From: CAZXMB01 sp964641715
Lineage (GTDB): Bacteria > Desulfobacterota > BSN033 > UBA1163
Assembly: GCA_964641715.1 (NCBI GenBank)
Contig: CAZXMB010000087.1
Span: 1-12,600, forward strand
DNA length: 12,600 nt
Direction of reading: 5' to 3'
The notes below the pieces were generated by a model. The model did not search any database and had not been told where the DNA came from. It saw only the letters and a list, made by a program, of their open reading frames with translations. Shown one piece after another: positions 6,643 through 12,600 of this stretch (its first letter is position 1; each line of letters opens with the position of its first letter). A program made the position numbers and the translations under genes.

Positions 6643-6673
6643 CGTTCGCCCTGAGCATGTCGAAGGGCGAATG
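6643..6673. repeat. Second copy of the palindromic repeat, inverted
   Basis: TTCGCCCT (6645-6652) pairs perfectly with AGGGCGAA (6664-6671) across an 11-base loop that, read on the minus strand, is TCGACATGCTC: the same TCGA-N4-CTC form as the hairpin at 6553-6587. It is therefore a related copy in the opposite orientation. It ends about 26 bases before the ubiX ribosome-binding site (6699-6706) and would be transcribed as part of the ubiD-ubiX message if the genes share a transcript. Confidence 0.7.
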
Positions 6674-6714
6674 GCTCATGACAACACATCCCCAAGGGAA
6701 GGAGGTCCAGGATA

Positions 6715-7299
6715 ATGCGATTGGTAGTCGGTATTTCCGGTGCGACAGGTTCTATCTATGGAATTCGACTTTTAGAAATTCTTAAAAAGAGAAGGATTGA
6801 AACCCACCTCATCCTCACTCCAACGGCTGAAGAGATCATCCTCGAGGAGACCCCTTATTCCATCCGGAAGGTGAAAGACCTGGTCTCCGCTGTCTATGAG
6901 AACGAAGACCTCCATGCCCCCGTCTCCAGCGGCTCCTTCAAAACAGACGGGATGATCATCCTCCCCTGTTCTATCAAGACCCTCTCTGGAATTGCCCATT
7001 CTTACAATGAAAACCTGATGATCCGTGCGGCGGATGTCACATTAAAAGAAAGGAGGAGGCTCATCCTGGGTGTCCGTGAAACGCCGCTCCATCAGGGCCA
7101 TCTCGAACTGATGCTCCGGGCAAGCCGATTGGGAGCGATCCTGCTCCCTCCGATGCCATCCTTTTATTCGCAACCCAGGACCATTGATGACCTGATCAAC
7201 CACACCGTTGGAAAAGTACTCGACCTCTTTCAGATCGACCACAATCTATATATTCGATGGGGAAGTCCCGCCATGAAAACGTTTAAAAAGAAAAAATAA
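6715..7299 (+). CDS. ubiX: Flavin prenyltransferase UbiX
   Basis: UbiX attaches a dimethylallyl group to FMN to make the prenyl-FMN cofactor of UbiD. The 194-residue protein shows the flavodoxin-like N-terminus GISGATGSIYGIRLLE (6-21), the PCSIKTLSGIAHSYNENLMIRAADVTLKERR block (84-114) and LPPMPSFYSQPRTIDDLI (144-161). Active-site residues of the Pseudomonas enzyme map with exact spacing: K111 (K129), E122 (E140) and Y151 (Y169); the position of R185 is Lys here (K167), a conservative change in the phosphate-contact region. AAGGAGGT at 6699-6706 is an excellent ribosome-binding site. Unlike most cofactor/enzyme pairs it is separated from ubiD by the UPF0261 gene and a 213-base repeat-bearing gap, so read-through from the ubiD promoter is likely but not certain. 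Confidence 0.95.
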   Translation: MRLVVGISGATGSIYGIRLLEILKKRRIETHLILTPTAEEIILEETPYSIRKVKDLVSAVYENEDLHAPVSSGSFKTDGMIILPCSIKTLSGIAHSYNENLMIRAADVTLKERRRLILGVRETPLHQGHLELMLRASRLGAILLPPMPSFYSQPRTIDDLINHTVGKVLDLFQIDHNLYIRWGSPAMKTFKKKK

Positions 7300-7330
7300 A
7301 TTCTTGCCCTCCACCTCCATTCCACTTATA

Positions 7331-7361
7331 CTATTCGAAAAATCTCTTTTCGGGAGAATAG
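7331..7361 (+). promoter_or_regulatory. Stem-loop over the ribosome-binding region of the cytochrome gene
   Basis: CTATT-CGAAAA (7331-7341) can pair with TTTTCG (7347-7352) and AATAG (7357-7361) around a five-base loop. The four unpaired bases between the two right-hand arms (7353-7356) are GGAG, the core of the only Shine-Dalgarno-like sequence before the TTG start at 7365. Folding would therefore display or mask the ribosome-binding site in a bulge. This is read from complementarity alone; no homologue of a known riboswitch is recognised. Confidence 0.4.
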
Positions 7362-7364
7362 ATC

Positions 7365-9215
7365 TTGAGAGGATCTCATGCCGTCCTGTTGACCATCTTC
7401 GCCACCCTATCCCTGATGACTGTCCCCCATCTCCTCTCGTCTCAAACCCCTGCTCATCCAAAAGTTATTTTGAAGGGGTTTGAGGGAAGGGAATTGACCC
7501 CGGAGAGCAAGGCCCCCTACAGTCCAAAAAAGACATGCGGAGCCTGCCACGACTACGACCAGATCACAAAGGGATATCACTTTCAGCAGGGCAGGACCGA
7601 TGGGACCGGTAAAATCAGAATCAGCGATGCCTACGACCAGAAATATCCGTGGAATCTCTCCTCCGGAATGTATGGAAAACACGGATTGGCTTCCATGGAT
7701 TCAAGCCAGTTGGCCAGGAAGATCAACCCAAACCCCTCTGAAATAGATAAATCCTCCTTCTTCTTTGTTCAGAACTGCGGGATCTGCCATCCTGGGGGAG
7801 GATGGGGGGAATATGACCGCAAAGGAAATCTCTATTACGATGAGGAGTCGAAAAAATTTGGTTACGAAATCTCAGGAGATGATCCAAGGTTCGATGGAGA
7901 TTACACCCCTTTCAGCATGGGAAATGAAAAATACGAATCTCCCTGGAACCTCAGCGGTGTCAGCGAAGCGGACTGCCTGATCTGTCACCTCAAAGGATAC
8001 CAGTGGAAAGAACGCGGGGCAACCCTGAGAGGAAAGTTCTTCAAACACGGGCCCGCGGTGGGAGCGGGGTGGGCAACCATGAACCTTTCACAGGATGGGT
8101 CCGGAGAGATGAAGGCTGATGCGGTCGAGGTGGACTATATGAAAAAAGAGGTGGCTGATTTTGAAAACCTCGATCTTCAGATCGTGAGGCGGCCTCCTGA
8201 CGAAAACTGCCGGTTCTGTCATACTGCCTCTGACGGAAGAAAAAGAGGCAGCCAGTGGAGTCCTGAGACAGACATCCATCAGGCAAAAGGCCTGGACTGC
8301 CTCTCCTGTCATCCGGGCAATAAAGAACATAACTTTGCCAAAGGGGATTCCCTTCAGGGGACGGTCCGGGATGACCTTGACCATACCATGAATTCCTGTG
8401 AGGACTGTCATTACAGGAGGAAAGATAAAAGAGCACCCAGATACAGGCATCCCTTCTCCCCCCGGCATATGAAGAGGATTGCCTGCCAGACCTGCCATAT
8501 TCCTTTTCAGACCGGTTCCGAAGACCTGGTCTATGATCATTCAACGGGTGAGACAAAAATTTTTGAGACCCAAAAATTTCTTTCTGATGACCCGCTAAAC
8601 CCAAGAAAGCCAACGCCTGTTCCTCCTTCGGTCTGGTATCCTGCATTCCGGGACGTCAAAGGAAAGATCGTCCCGGTCAAACCGCTGTCGGTCATCTACT
8701 GGGGAGACCTCGATGAAAAAAACAATGTGGTCAAACCCATCTTTCTCTGGAAGATAAGGGATTTGAAAAAACCACCTCTCGGCGATGAGGACGGGGACGG
8801 AACTCCTGAAATCAATACTCCGGAGGAGATGAAAGCCTTCCTGAGGGCTTTAAAGGGAAAGGACCGGTTCGGAAACCCTGTGGCCCAGCATCCTGTCTTG
8901 ATGAAGGGAGGGTTTCTCTATCAACTGGACAGGAGAGGAGAAGTGGAGAAGATCAAACACGAACAGGCCCCGCACCGTAATGGTGCAGGGCAGGCTGAAC
9001 CCGTTGATTTTTCACTGAGCCACAATATTGTTTCAGGCCCGAATGTCATCGGGGCAAGGGGCTGTCAGGATTGCCATTCGAGAAAATCTTCCTTCTTCCT
9101 GAGAAAGGTCCTCATCGATCCCTATGATGAAAAAGGAAATCCCGTTTACATGGAAGCCTGGGAACGGATGGGAATCGATAAAGAGAAGTTGGACAGACTT
9201 TTGGTACAGCAGTAA
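7365..9215 (+). CDS. Exported octahaem c-type cytochrome
   Basis: The 616-residue protein has an N-terminal signal (hydrophobic core about 6-25, SSQTPA at 25-30) and eight CxxCH haem-attachment motifs with His at 62, 142, 208, 286, 316, 349, 378 and 571. It should be a soluble periplasmic, or signal-anchored, electron carrier or reductase. The first motif reads CGACHDYDQITKGYHFQQG, with H72 a likely distal ligand, a pattern reminiscent of the NrfA/HAO/octahaem tetrathionate reductase superfamily; I cannot assign it to a named family. A 188-residue segment without a haem motif separates haems 7 and 8 and contains WYPAFRDVKGKIVPV and an acidic DEDGDG loop at 474-479. Start: an in-frame stop at 7359 excludes anything upstream, and TTG at 7365 follows GGGAG by 8 bases. 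It lies 65 bases after ubiX, perhaps in the same transcript. Confidence 0.88.
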   Translation: MRGSHAVLLTIFATLSLMTVPHLLSSQTPAHPKVILKGFEGRELTPESKAPYSPKKTCGACHDYDQITKGYHFQQGRTDGTGKIRISDAYDQKYPWNLSSGMYGKHGLASMDSSQLARKINPNPSEIDKSSFFFVQNCGICHPGGGWGEYDRKGNLYYDEESKKFGYEISGDDPRFDGDYTPFSMGNEKYESPWNLSGVSEADCLICHLKGYQWKERGATLRGKFFKHGPAVGAGWATMNLSQDGSGEMKADAVEVDYMKKEVADFENLDLQIVRRPPDENCRFCHTASDGRKRGSQWSPETDIHQAKGLDCLSCHPGNKEHNFAKGDSLQGTVRDDLDHTMNSCEDCHYRRKDKRAPRYRHPFSPRHMKRIACQTCHIPFQTGSEDLVYDHSTGETKIFETQKFLSDDPLNPRKPTPVPPSVWYPAFRDVKGKIVPVKPLSVIYWGDLDEKNNVVKPIFLWKIRDLKKPPLGDEDGDGTPEINTPEEMKAFLRALKGKDRFGNPVAQHPVLMKGGFLYQLDRRGEVEKIKHEQAPHRNGAGQAEPVDFSLSHNIVSGPNVIGARGCQDCHSRKSSFFLRKVLIDPYDEKGNPVYMEAWERMGIDKEKLDRLLVQQ

Positions 9216-9219
9216 AGAT

Positions 9220-9240
9220 GCCCTGTGCTTCGAACAGGGC
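9220..9240. terminator. Hairpin between convergent genes, possible terminator
   Basis: GCCCTGT (9220-9226) pairs perfectly with ACAGGGC (9234-9240) around a seven-base loop, five bases after the cytochrome stop and 22 bases before the end of the convergent FecR-domain gene. The position suits a terminator working in both directions, but neither strand has a run of T after the stem, so intrinsic termination would be weak. Confidence 0.4.
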
Positions 9241-9262
9241 GTTCTGCAAAGCCGGCTCAATC

Positions 9263-10966
9263 TTAATGAGAAGACATTCCTTGGACCCCCATGGAGATCC
9301 CCTCCCCCGTTCCACGGGATTGCTGAGAGACCGGCCGCTTTGAATTCTGGGGGGAAAATACTCTCTCCTCCTTTAAGGATTTCCTTTCTTGCCCCTCATC
9401 ACGCAATGGCAGGGGCTTACTGCTTTTCTGGGCTATTCCCTCTTGAACAGAAGGGTTTGATATTTCTTTGCCCCTAACCCTCTCTTGAGCGGGGACCAGA
9501 GGTTCAGCCCTCCCTTTATCTTTCTTTTCAACAGCAGGGATACCCTTCTCTTGATCTTTACGTAATTTTGAAGGCACCTTCTCATGGGTTTCCCTATTCA
9601 GAACCTGAGAATTGATTCTTCCCTTGCTGTCATTTACGGTTTCCTGAACAGCACTGATCCTCTCCCCTCTCCGATCTTCTCTGGCCTTCTCAATGGTTTC
9701 GGGTTTTGTTTTAGAAGGCTGGGAAAGGACAGGAGGTGAGGGGGTTACGATCTGAACAGGTGGCTTCTGAGCGGGAGGGATCGGACTCTTGACCGTCCGG
9801 ATGAATGGGGTCTCTTTCTGCGTTCCTCTTATTGGGGTCCGCTTAAGAAAAGAATCCCTTTGAACAGTGACCACAGCCTCTTTCACTCTGGCATTGATGA
9901 AGACCTTTTTCTGGTAGTTGGTATTCACAGGGCCGGGTCGATTATAACCATGGCCATCATCAATCTCACCCGGAGCCAACGGAACCCATGAAATATGATT
10001 CGGGCCAATATGCCATCCCACTGCCCCGGGATGCCAGGAGACCGCATGTCGAGGAGGCGGAACCCACACCCAGCCATGGAGATGGATATGAACCCATCTC
10101 CCATAATGGAATGGAATCCATCCCCATGCTTCATAGGGAATCCAACAATAGGCCACTCCCCTCCCTATCCAGTAACCATTGGAAAAGGGGACCCATCTCA
10201 CCGCCACTCTCGGAACCCAGACATATTGATATTCCGGAACATAGACCCATCGGCCATACCCTTCCATCTCATATCCCCATGGTTCCAATTCAGGGGGAAG
10301 ATAGGCCTGGGTATATCGCCTTTGAATAAGCCCCCGGTCTCTTGCCTCGTTCCACCGGTCCCATTCATCCCGTTCATAAAGTCGGCCTGCTTCGGTGTAG
10401 CCCTCCTCTCCAACAATCAGGGTCTTTCCATGGGCTAATGGGATAGGTCTGCCCTCCCTCTTAAATTCAACACTTCCTTCCAGAATAGAAATTCTTACAT
10501 CAGAAGAAGTTAAATCTATCCTGAATCTTGATGGGACATAAGATGAAAGCACCCCGAAAGGGAGAACAACAAAAAGAGAGGAAACTTCCCTGGCAGGAGG
10601 ACGATGATTCACATATATTTTCCCTTGCCGGTGATGAAGATGAACAAATGTCTTCCCTGGATCGAAATTTGAAGCGATCACTTCTAATCGGGAGTCTTCT
10701 CCCATCCGGACATAAGTGCCATTTTTAAAATGAAGTTCTGCCCTCCCATCCCCTGAGGTCATGATCCGGTCCCCATCCACAACCGGAAAGTTAACGGATG
10801 CTTCTGTCCGTTCTCCCCCATCTCCTGTCTGAACGAGAACCCTACCCTGAATCAGGCTGATGCGAACTCCCCCTAAAACGGGCTCTTCAGAAATAGACAG
10901 ATTGGGGAAGAAAATGAAGGGGGCGAAGAGAAACAGGATTAAAAAAATCCATTTTCGAGTTTTCAT
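9263..10966 (-). CDS. Exported FecR-domain, Trp-rich DUF6600 protein
   Basis: The 567-residue protein has four visible parts. A signal peptide covers 1-27 (MKTRKWIFLILFLFAPFIFF). A FecR-like beta domain covers about 33-190 (SLIQGRVLVQTGDGG, VVDGDRIMTSGDGRAELHFKNGTYVRMGEDS, ISILEGSVEF). A region extremely rich in Trp, Tyr and Pro at about 228-332 (GRWVYVPEYQYVWVPRV, AWGWIPFHYGRW, GWVWVPPP) matches the DUF6600 repeat type. A charged, Pro- and Lys-rich, probably disordered tail runs from about 380 to the end. It lacks the transmembrane anti-sigma layout of true FecR regulators, so it is more likely a periplasmic or surface protein that binds other envelope components. GGAAAGGAT precedes the ATG. 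It lies 69 bases after the esterase gene and is probably co-transcribed with it. Function is unknown. Confidence 0.85.
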   Translation of the reverse strand: MKTRKWIFLILFLFAPFIFFPNLSISEEPVLGGVRISLIQGRVLVQTGDGGERTEASVNFPVVDGDRIMTSGDGRAELHFKNGTYVRMGEDSRLEVIASNFDPGKTFVHLHHRQGKIYVNHRPPAREVSSLFVVLPFGVLSSYVPSRFRIDLTSSDVRISILEGSVEFKREGRPIPLAHGKTLIVGEEGYTEAGRLYERDEWDRWNEARDRGLIQRRYTQAYLPPELEPWGYEMEGYGRWVYVPEYQYVWVPRVAVRWVPFSNGYWIGRGVAYCWIPYEAWGWIPFHYGRWVHIHLHGWVWVPPPRHAVSWHPGAVGWHIGPNHISWVPLAPGEIDDGHGYNRPGPVNTNYQKKVFINARVKEAVVTVQRDSFLKRTPIRGTQKETPFIRTVKSPIPPAQKPPVQIVTPSPPVLSQPSKTKPETIEKAREDRRGERISAVQETVNDSKGRINSQVLNRETHEKVPSKLRKDQEKGIPAVEKKDKGRAEPLVPAQERVRGKEISNPSVQEGIAQKSSKPLPLRDEGQERKSLKEERVFSPQNSKRPVSQQSRGTGEGISMGVQGMSSH

Positions 10967-11035
10967 CTTGGTATCCTTTCCTATCTTATTTTCTACTTAT
11001 TTAGACGAAGAGATTAGAAAAATATTCAAGGCCTG

Positions 11036-12397
11036 TCATTGGGAAGGAAAGGAGCGGAGGAAGAACTTCTGAAATACTCTGGAGTGATGTTCGAGGATAT
11101 TCCCTGATCGGCTTCGCCAGAATTGATAATTATGCCCTGCCCTTCCATTGAAGGGCTGAACCGAGATCTGATGGCTCCCTTCATCCAATGTCTTCTCAAA
11201 ATTCTTATTTCCCTTCGTAATTCCATCGATCTTTTCCTTTTCTCCATAATCAAAATAGACCCAATAAGGGATTTTGCTCACCCCTTTCCCTTTCATGAAG
11301 GTTAGAGGATTATTGGAATGAATATATTTCTGATCGAGAGAAGAACCTGATGGAAGTTTCTTGGGTTCAAGGCGTCCGAAGACCTCCAAAAACTCAGGGA
11401 GGACCATCTTGAGCATCCACTTATCTGTGAGAAGTTCGATATCGAGAAGTCCGCTCTGACTGCTGATGGAATGGAAAAGGTGGGGGTATTTCAGCCCCAA
11501 TTTCATTGCGCCAAACCCCCCCATCGAAATGCCACCGAGGCCTCTTAATGGAAGAATCCTCTTCTGATAGGGGGACTGAATTTCCATGTATTTTACGAGT
11601 TCAAGAAAATAGGATTCATATCTGCCTAAAGCACCAGGCTTCATACGGAGGAAAGGGATAAGGGAATAGTTCAGGGACTCCTCCGGATTGAAATCATCAC
11701 AGACCTTCCGGTTCTTTGTTTCGGGGAAAAGGATCTTTCCCTCATTCTCGTCCGTATAAAACCCATTATCCCCATCCGGAAGGATCAGGATCATCTTCCG
11801 AATTGGATGAAAGGGTGCACCCAAAGGCTTGCCGGAGAGTAGATTATGAGAAACAATGGAACGGGCAATCTCCCCGGGATGATAATCTCCTTTAGCAAGA
11901 CCTCCGTGTTTCAAAAGCTCATTGAAACGATCCTCCAGGGCTCTCTCAAGATCCCGATAGGTCCGGTTCCCAGAATCCATCATCGCATAGGCAATAACGG
12001 CAATATCCTCATGGAGAATCCAGTGATACTCCTCCTCCTTGACACTACACAGGATCCTCCTGGCCTCTTCCTGAGATCGTGGTTTCCAACCGAATCCCCT
12101 GCGGTGGAAATTATATCCATGGAGAAGATAGAGGATAGGGTATCGGGCTTTGGGATTCCGATCATAATCTTCAGGGAGGATGATGAAGAAGCCTTTTTCT
12201 TTCCCGAGGACGGTCGAGAAAAAGGTCTCATATCGGACCAGATAATGAAACCTCTGGGATGGTTTTGGATTGAGAAGATAGGAGAGTTCCGGATCTTCGG
12301 AACAACAGGGACGCTGAGCGCTGAGGGTTTTAAGCGATCCGATCCATATTAACAGTATGGATAAAAGAATGATCCAGAATCGCTTTCGGAGGTTCAT
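11036..12397 (-). CDS. Exported alpha/beta-hydrolase esterase (esterase D/antigen 85 type)
   Basis: The 453-residue protein begins with a signal peptide (MNLRKRFW, hydrophobic to about 20, possible cleavage after LSA at 27). The hydrolase core has the oxyanion-loop strand YPILYLLHGY (86-95), the nucleophile elbow G289-I-S291-M-G293-G (GISMGGFGAMKLGLKYP), a likely catalytic acid at D383 in YFDYGEKEK, and the catalytic His at H422 in GHNYQFW. These place it in the putative esterase family (PF00756), which includes feruloyl and acyl esterases and S-formylglutathione hydrolase. Between LLHGY and ILPDGD (204-210) there are about 110 residues, far more than usual, so it carries an extra, mostly helical insertion. 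No Shine-Dalgarno is seen at the ATG. Substrate unknown; export suggests an acyl or polysaccharide ester outside the cytoplasm. Confidence 0.87.
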   Translation of the reverse strand: MNLRKRFWIILLSILLIWIGSLKTLSAQRPCCSEDPELSYLLNPKPSQRFHYLVRYETFFSTVLGKEKGFFIILPEDYDRNPKARYPILYLLHGYNFHRRGFGWKPRSQEEARRILCSVKEEEYHWILHEDIAVIAYAMMDSGNRTYRDLERALEDRFNELLKHGGLAKGDYHPGEIARSIVSHNLLSGKPLGAPFHPIRKMILILPDGDNGFYTDENEGKILFPETKNRKVCDDFNPEESLNYSLIPFLRMKPGALGRYESYFLELVKYMEIQSPYQKRILPLRGLGGISMGGFGAMKLGLKYPHLFHSISSQSGLLDIELLTDKWMLKMVLPEFLEVFGRLEPKKLPSGSSLDQKYIHSNNPLTFMKGKGVSKIPYWVYFDYGEKEKIDGITKGNKNFEKTLDEGSHQISVQPFNGRAGHNYQFWRSRSGNILEHHSRVFQKFFLRSFPSQ

Positions 12398-12410
12398 CTT
12401 AATGAGGATT

Positions 12411-12439
12411 AATATACCTTCATCTCCACATTACTACAA
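12411..12439 (-). promoter_or_regulatory. Candidate promoter of the esterase-FecR operon
   Basis: On the minus strand TATATT (12411-12416, five of six matches to -10) follows TTGTAG (12434-12439, three of six to -35) after 17 bases. Transcription would start only about six bases before the ATG at 12397, which would fit the missing ribosome-binding site at that start. The -35 match is poor, so the call rests mainly on the -10 and its spacing. Confidence 0.35.
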
Positions 12440-12453
12440 TAACAAATTAAAAT

Positions 12454-12600
12454 TAATACAAACGAAATTAATAATGTTACATTTTATCGTCATTCCTGCG
12501 AAAGCAGGAATCCAGAAGAATCCTGATAAAACTGGACTCCCGCCTCCGCGGGAATGACACATGATGTGGTTGTGTCACTTTAGTTAATGCGTTTGTATTA
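12454..12600. mobile_element. MITE-like inverted-repeat element at the window edge
   Basis: TAATACAAACG (12454-12464) is exactly repeated in inverse orientation at 12590-12600. Moving inwards, imperfect complementarity continues (12468-12481 against roughly 12571-12587), then exact GTCATTCC (12489-12496) against GGAATGAC (12551-12558), and TCCAG (12511-12515) against CTGGA (12532-12536). Two local hairpins lie inside: ATTCCTGC-GAAA-GCAGGAAT (12492-12511) and TCCCGC-CTCC-GCGGGA (12538-12553). The core resembles the common intergenic repeat type built on GTCATTCCCGCGAAAGCGGG. There is no open reading frame of note, so it would be non-autonomous. The right repeat ends at the window edge and may extend further. 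Confidence 0.65.

Noticed and set aside
6502..6714. Repeat cluster considered as a small CRISPR array
   Set aside because: Only two or three copies, in opposite orientations and palindromic throughout, with no regular spacers and no cas genes.
8041..8646. 201-residue open frame on the minus strand inside the cytochrome gene, and another at 8088-8540
   Set aside because: Both are antisense to a gene with eight haem motifs, have no family resemblance and no plausible ribosome-binding site; they are by-products of the codon use of the real gene.
8784..8801. DEDGDG loop in the cytochrome, considered as an EF-hand calcium site
   Set aside because: The spacing after DxDxDG does not continue as an EF-hand (Pro at the hydrophobic position and no Glu at position 12), so only an acidic loop is claimed.
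11846..12352. 168-residue open frame on the plus strand opposite the esterase
   Set aside because: It is the shadow of the esterase insertion and signal region; the minus strand has the catalytic motifs and signal peptide.

Overview
The window reads as chromosome from an anaerobic or microaerobic Gram-negative bacterium, most like a Desulfobacterota/'deltaproteobacterial' or related lineage. This is inferred from gene content only: a PerR-rubrerythrin peroxide defence, a UbiD/UbiX prenyl-FMN decarboxylase pair, a periplasmic eight-haem cytochrome c, many exported proteins, and intergenic palindromic repeats of a style common in that group. Base composition is moderate by eye and was not counted. 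No tRNA, rRNA, CRISPR array, transposase or phage gene is visible.

Layout. (1) 5-771, minus strand: a two-gene envelope operon (DUF948 protein, then YtxH-like protein). (2) 908-3121, plus strand: a peroxide-defence operon of perR, rubrerythrin, an exported CPYC thioredoxin-fold protein and an exported one-Cys peroxiredoxin. Its promoter carries a PerR/Fur-type palindrome across the -35 element. (3) 3146-3655, minus strand: a YfcE-type metallophosphoesterase, convergent with the operon before it and divergent from the one after it. (4) 3726-7299, plus strand: a good sigma70-type promoter, then ubiD, a divergent UPF0261 (Tm-1-like) gene, a 213-base gap filled with palindromic repeats, and ubiX. 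(5) 7365-9215, plus strand: an exported eight-haem cytochrome c with a TTG start whose ribosome-binding region sits in a stem-loop. (6) 9263-12397, minus strand: an exported alpha/beta-hydrolase esterase followed by a FecR-domain, Trp-rich DUF6600 protein, convergent with the cytochrome. (7) 12454-12600: a MITE-like inverted-repeat element that runs to the window edge.

How the parts work together. PerR, if it behaves like its relatives, senses peroxide and derepresses itself, the cytoplasmic rubrerythrin and two periplasmic redox proteins, so peroxide would be handled on both sides of the inner membrane. UbiX makes prenylated FMN and UbiD uses it for a reversible decarboxylation of an unknown aromatic or unsaturated acid, perhaps a quinone precursor. 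The UPF0261 protein placed between them is a plausible but undescribed partner. The octahaem cytochrome would carry electrons in the periplasm, and a link to quinone made through UbiD/UbiX is possible but unproven.

The most interesting items are the ubiD-UPF0261-ubiX arrangement with its altered UPF0261 glycine motif, the octahaem cytochrome with a 188-residue gap before its last haem, the paired hairpins at 6553-6673 that show compensatory stem changes, and the terminal inverted-repeat element.
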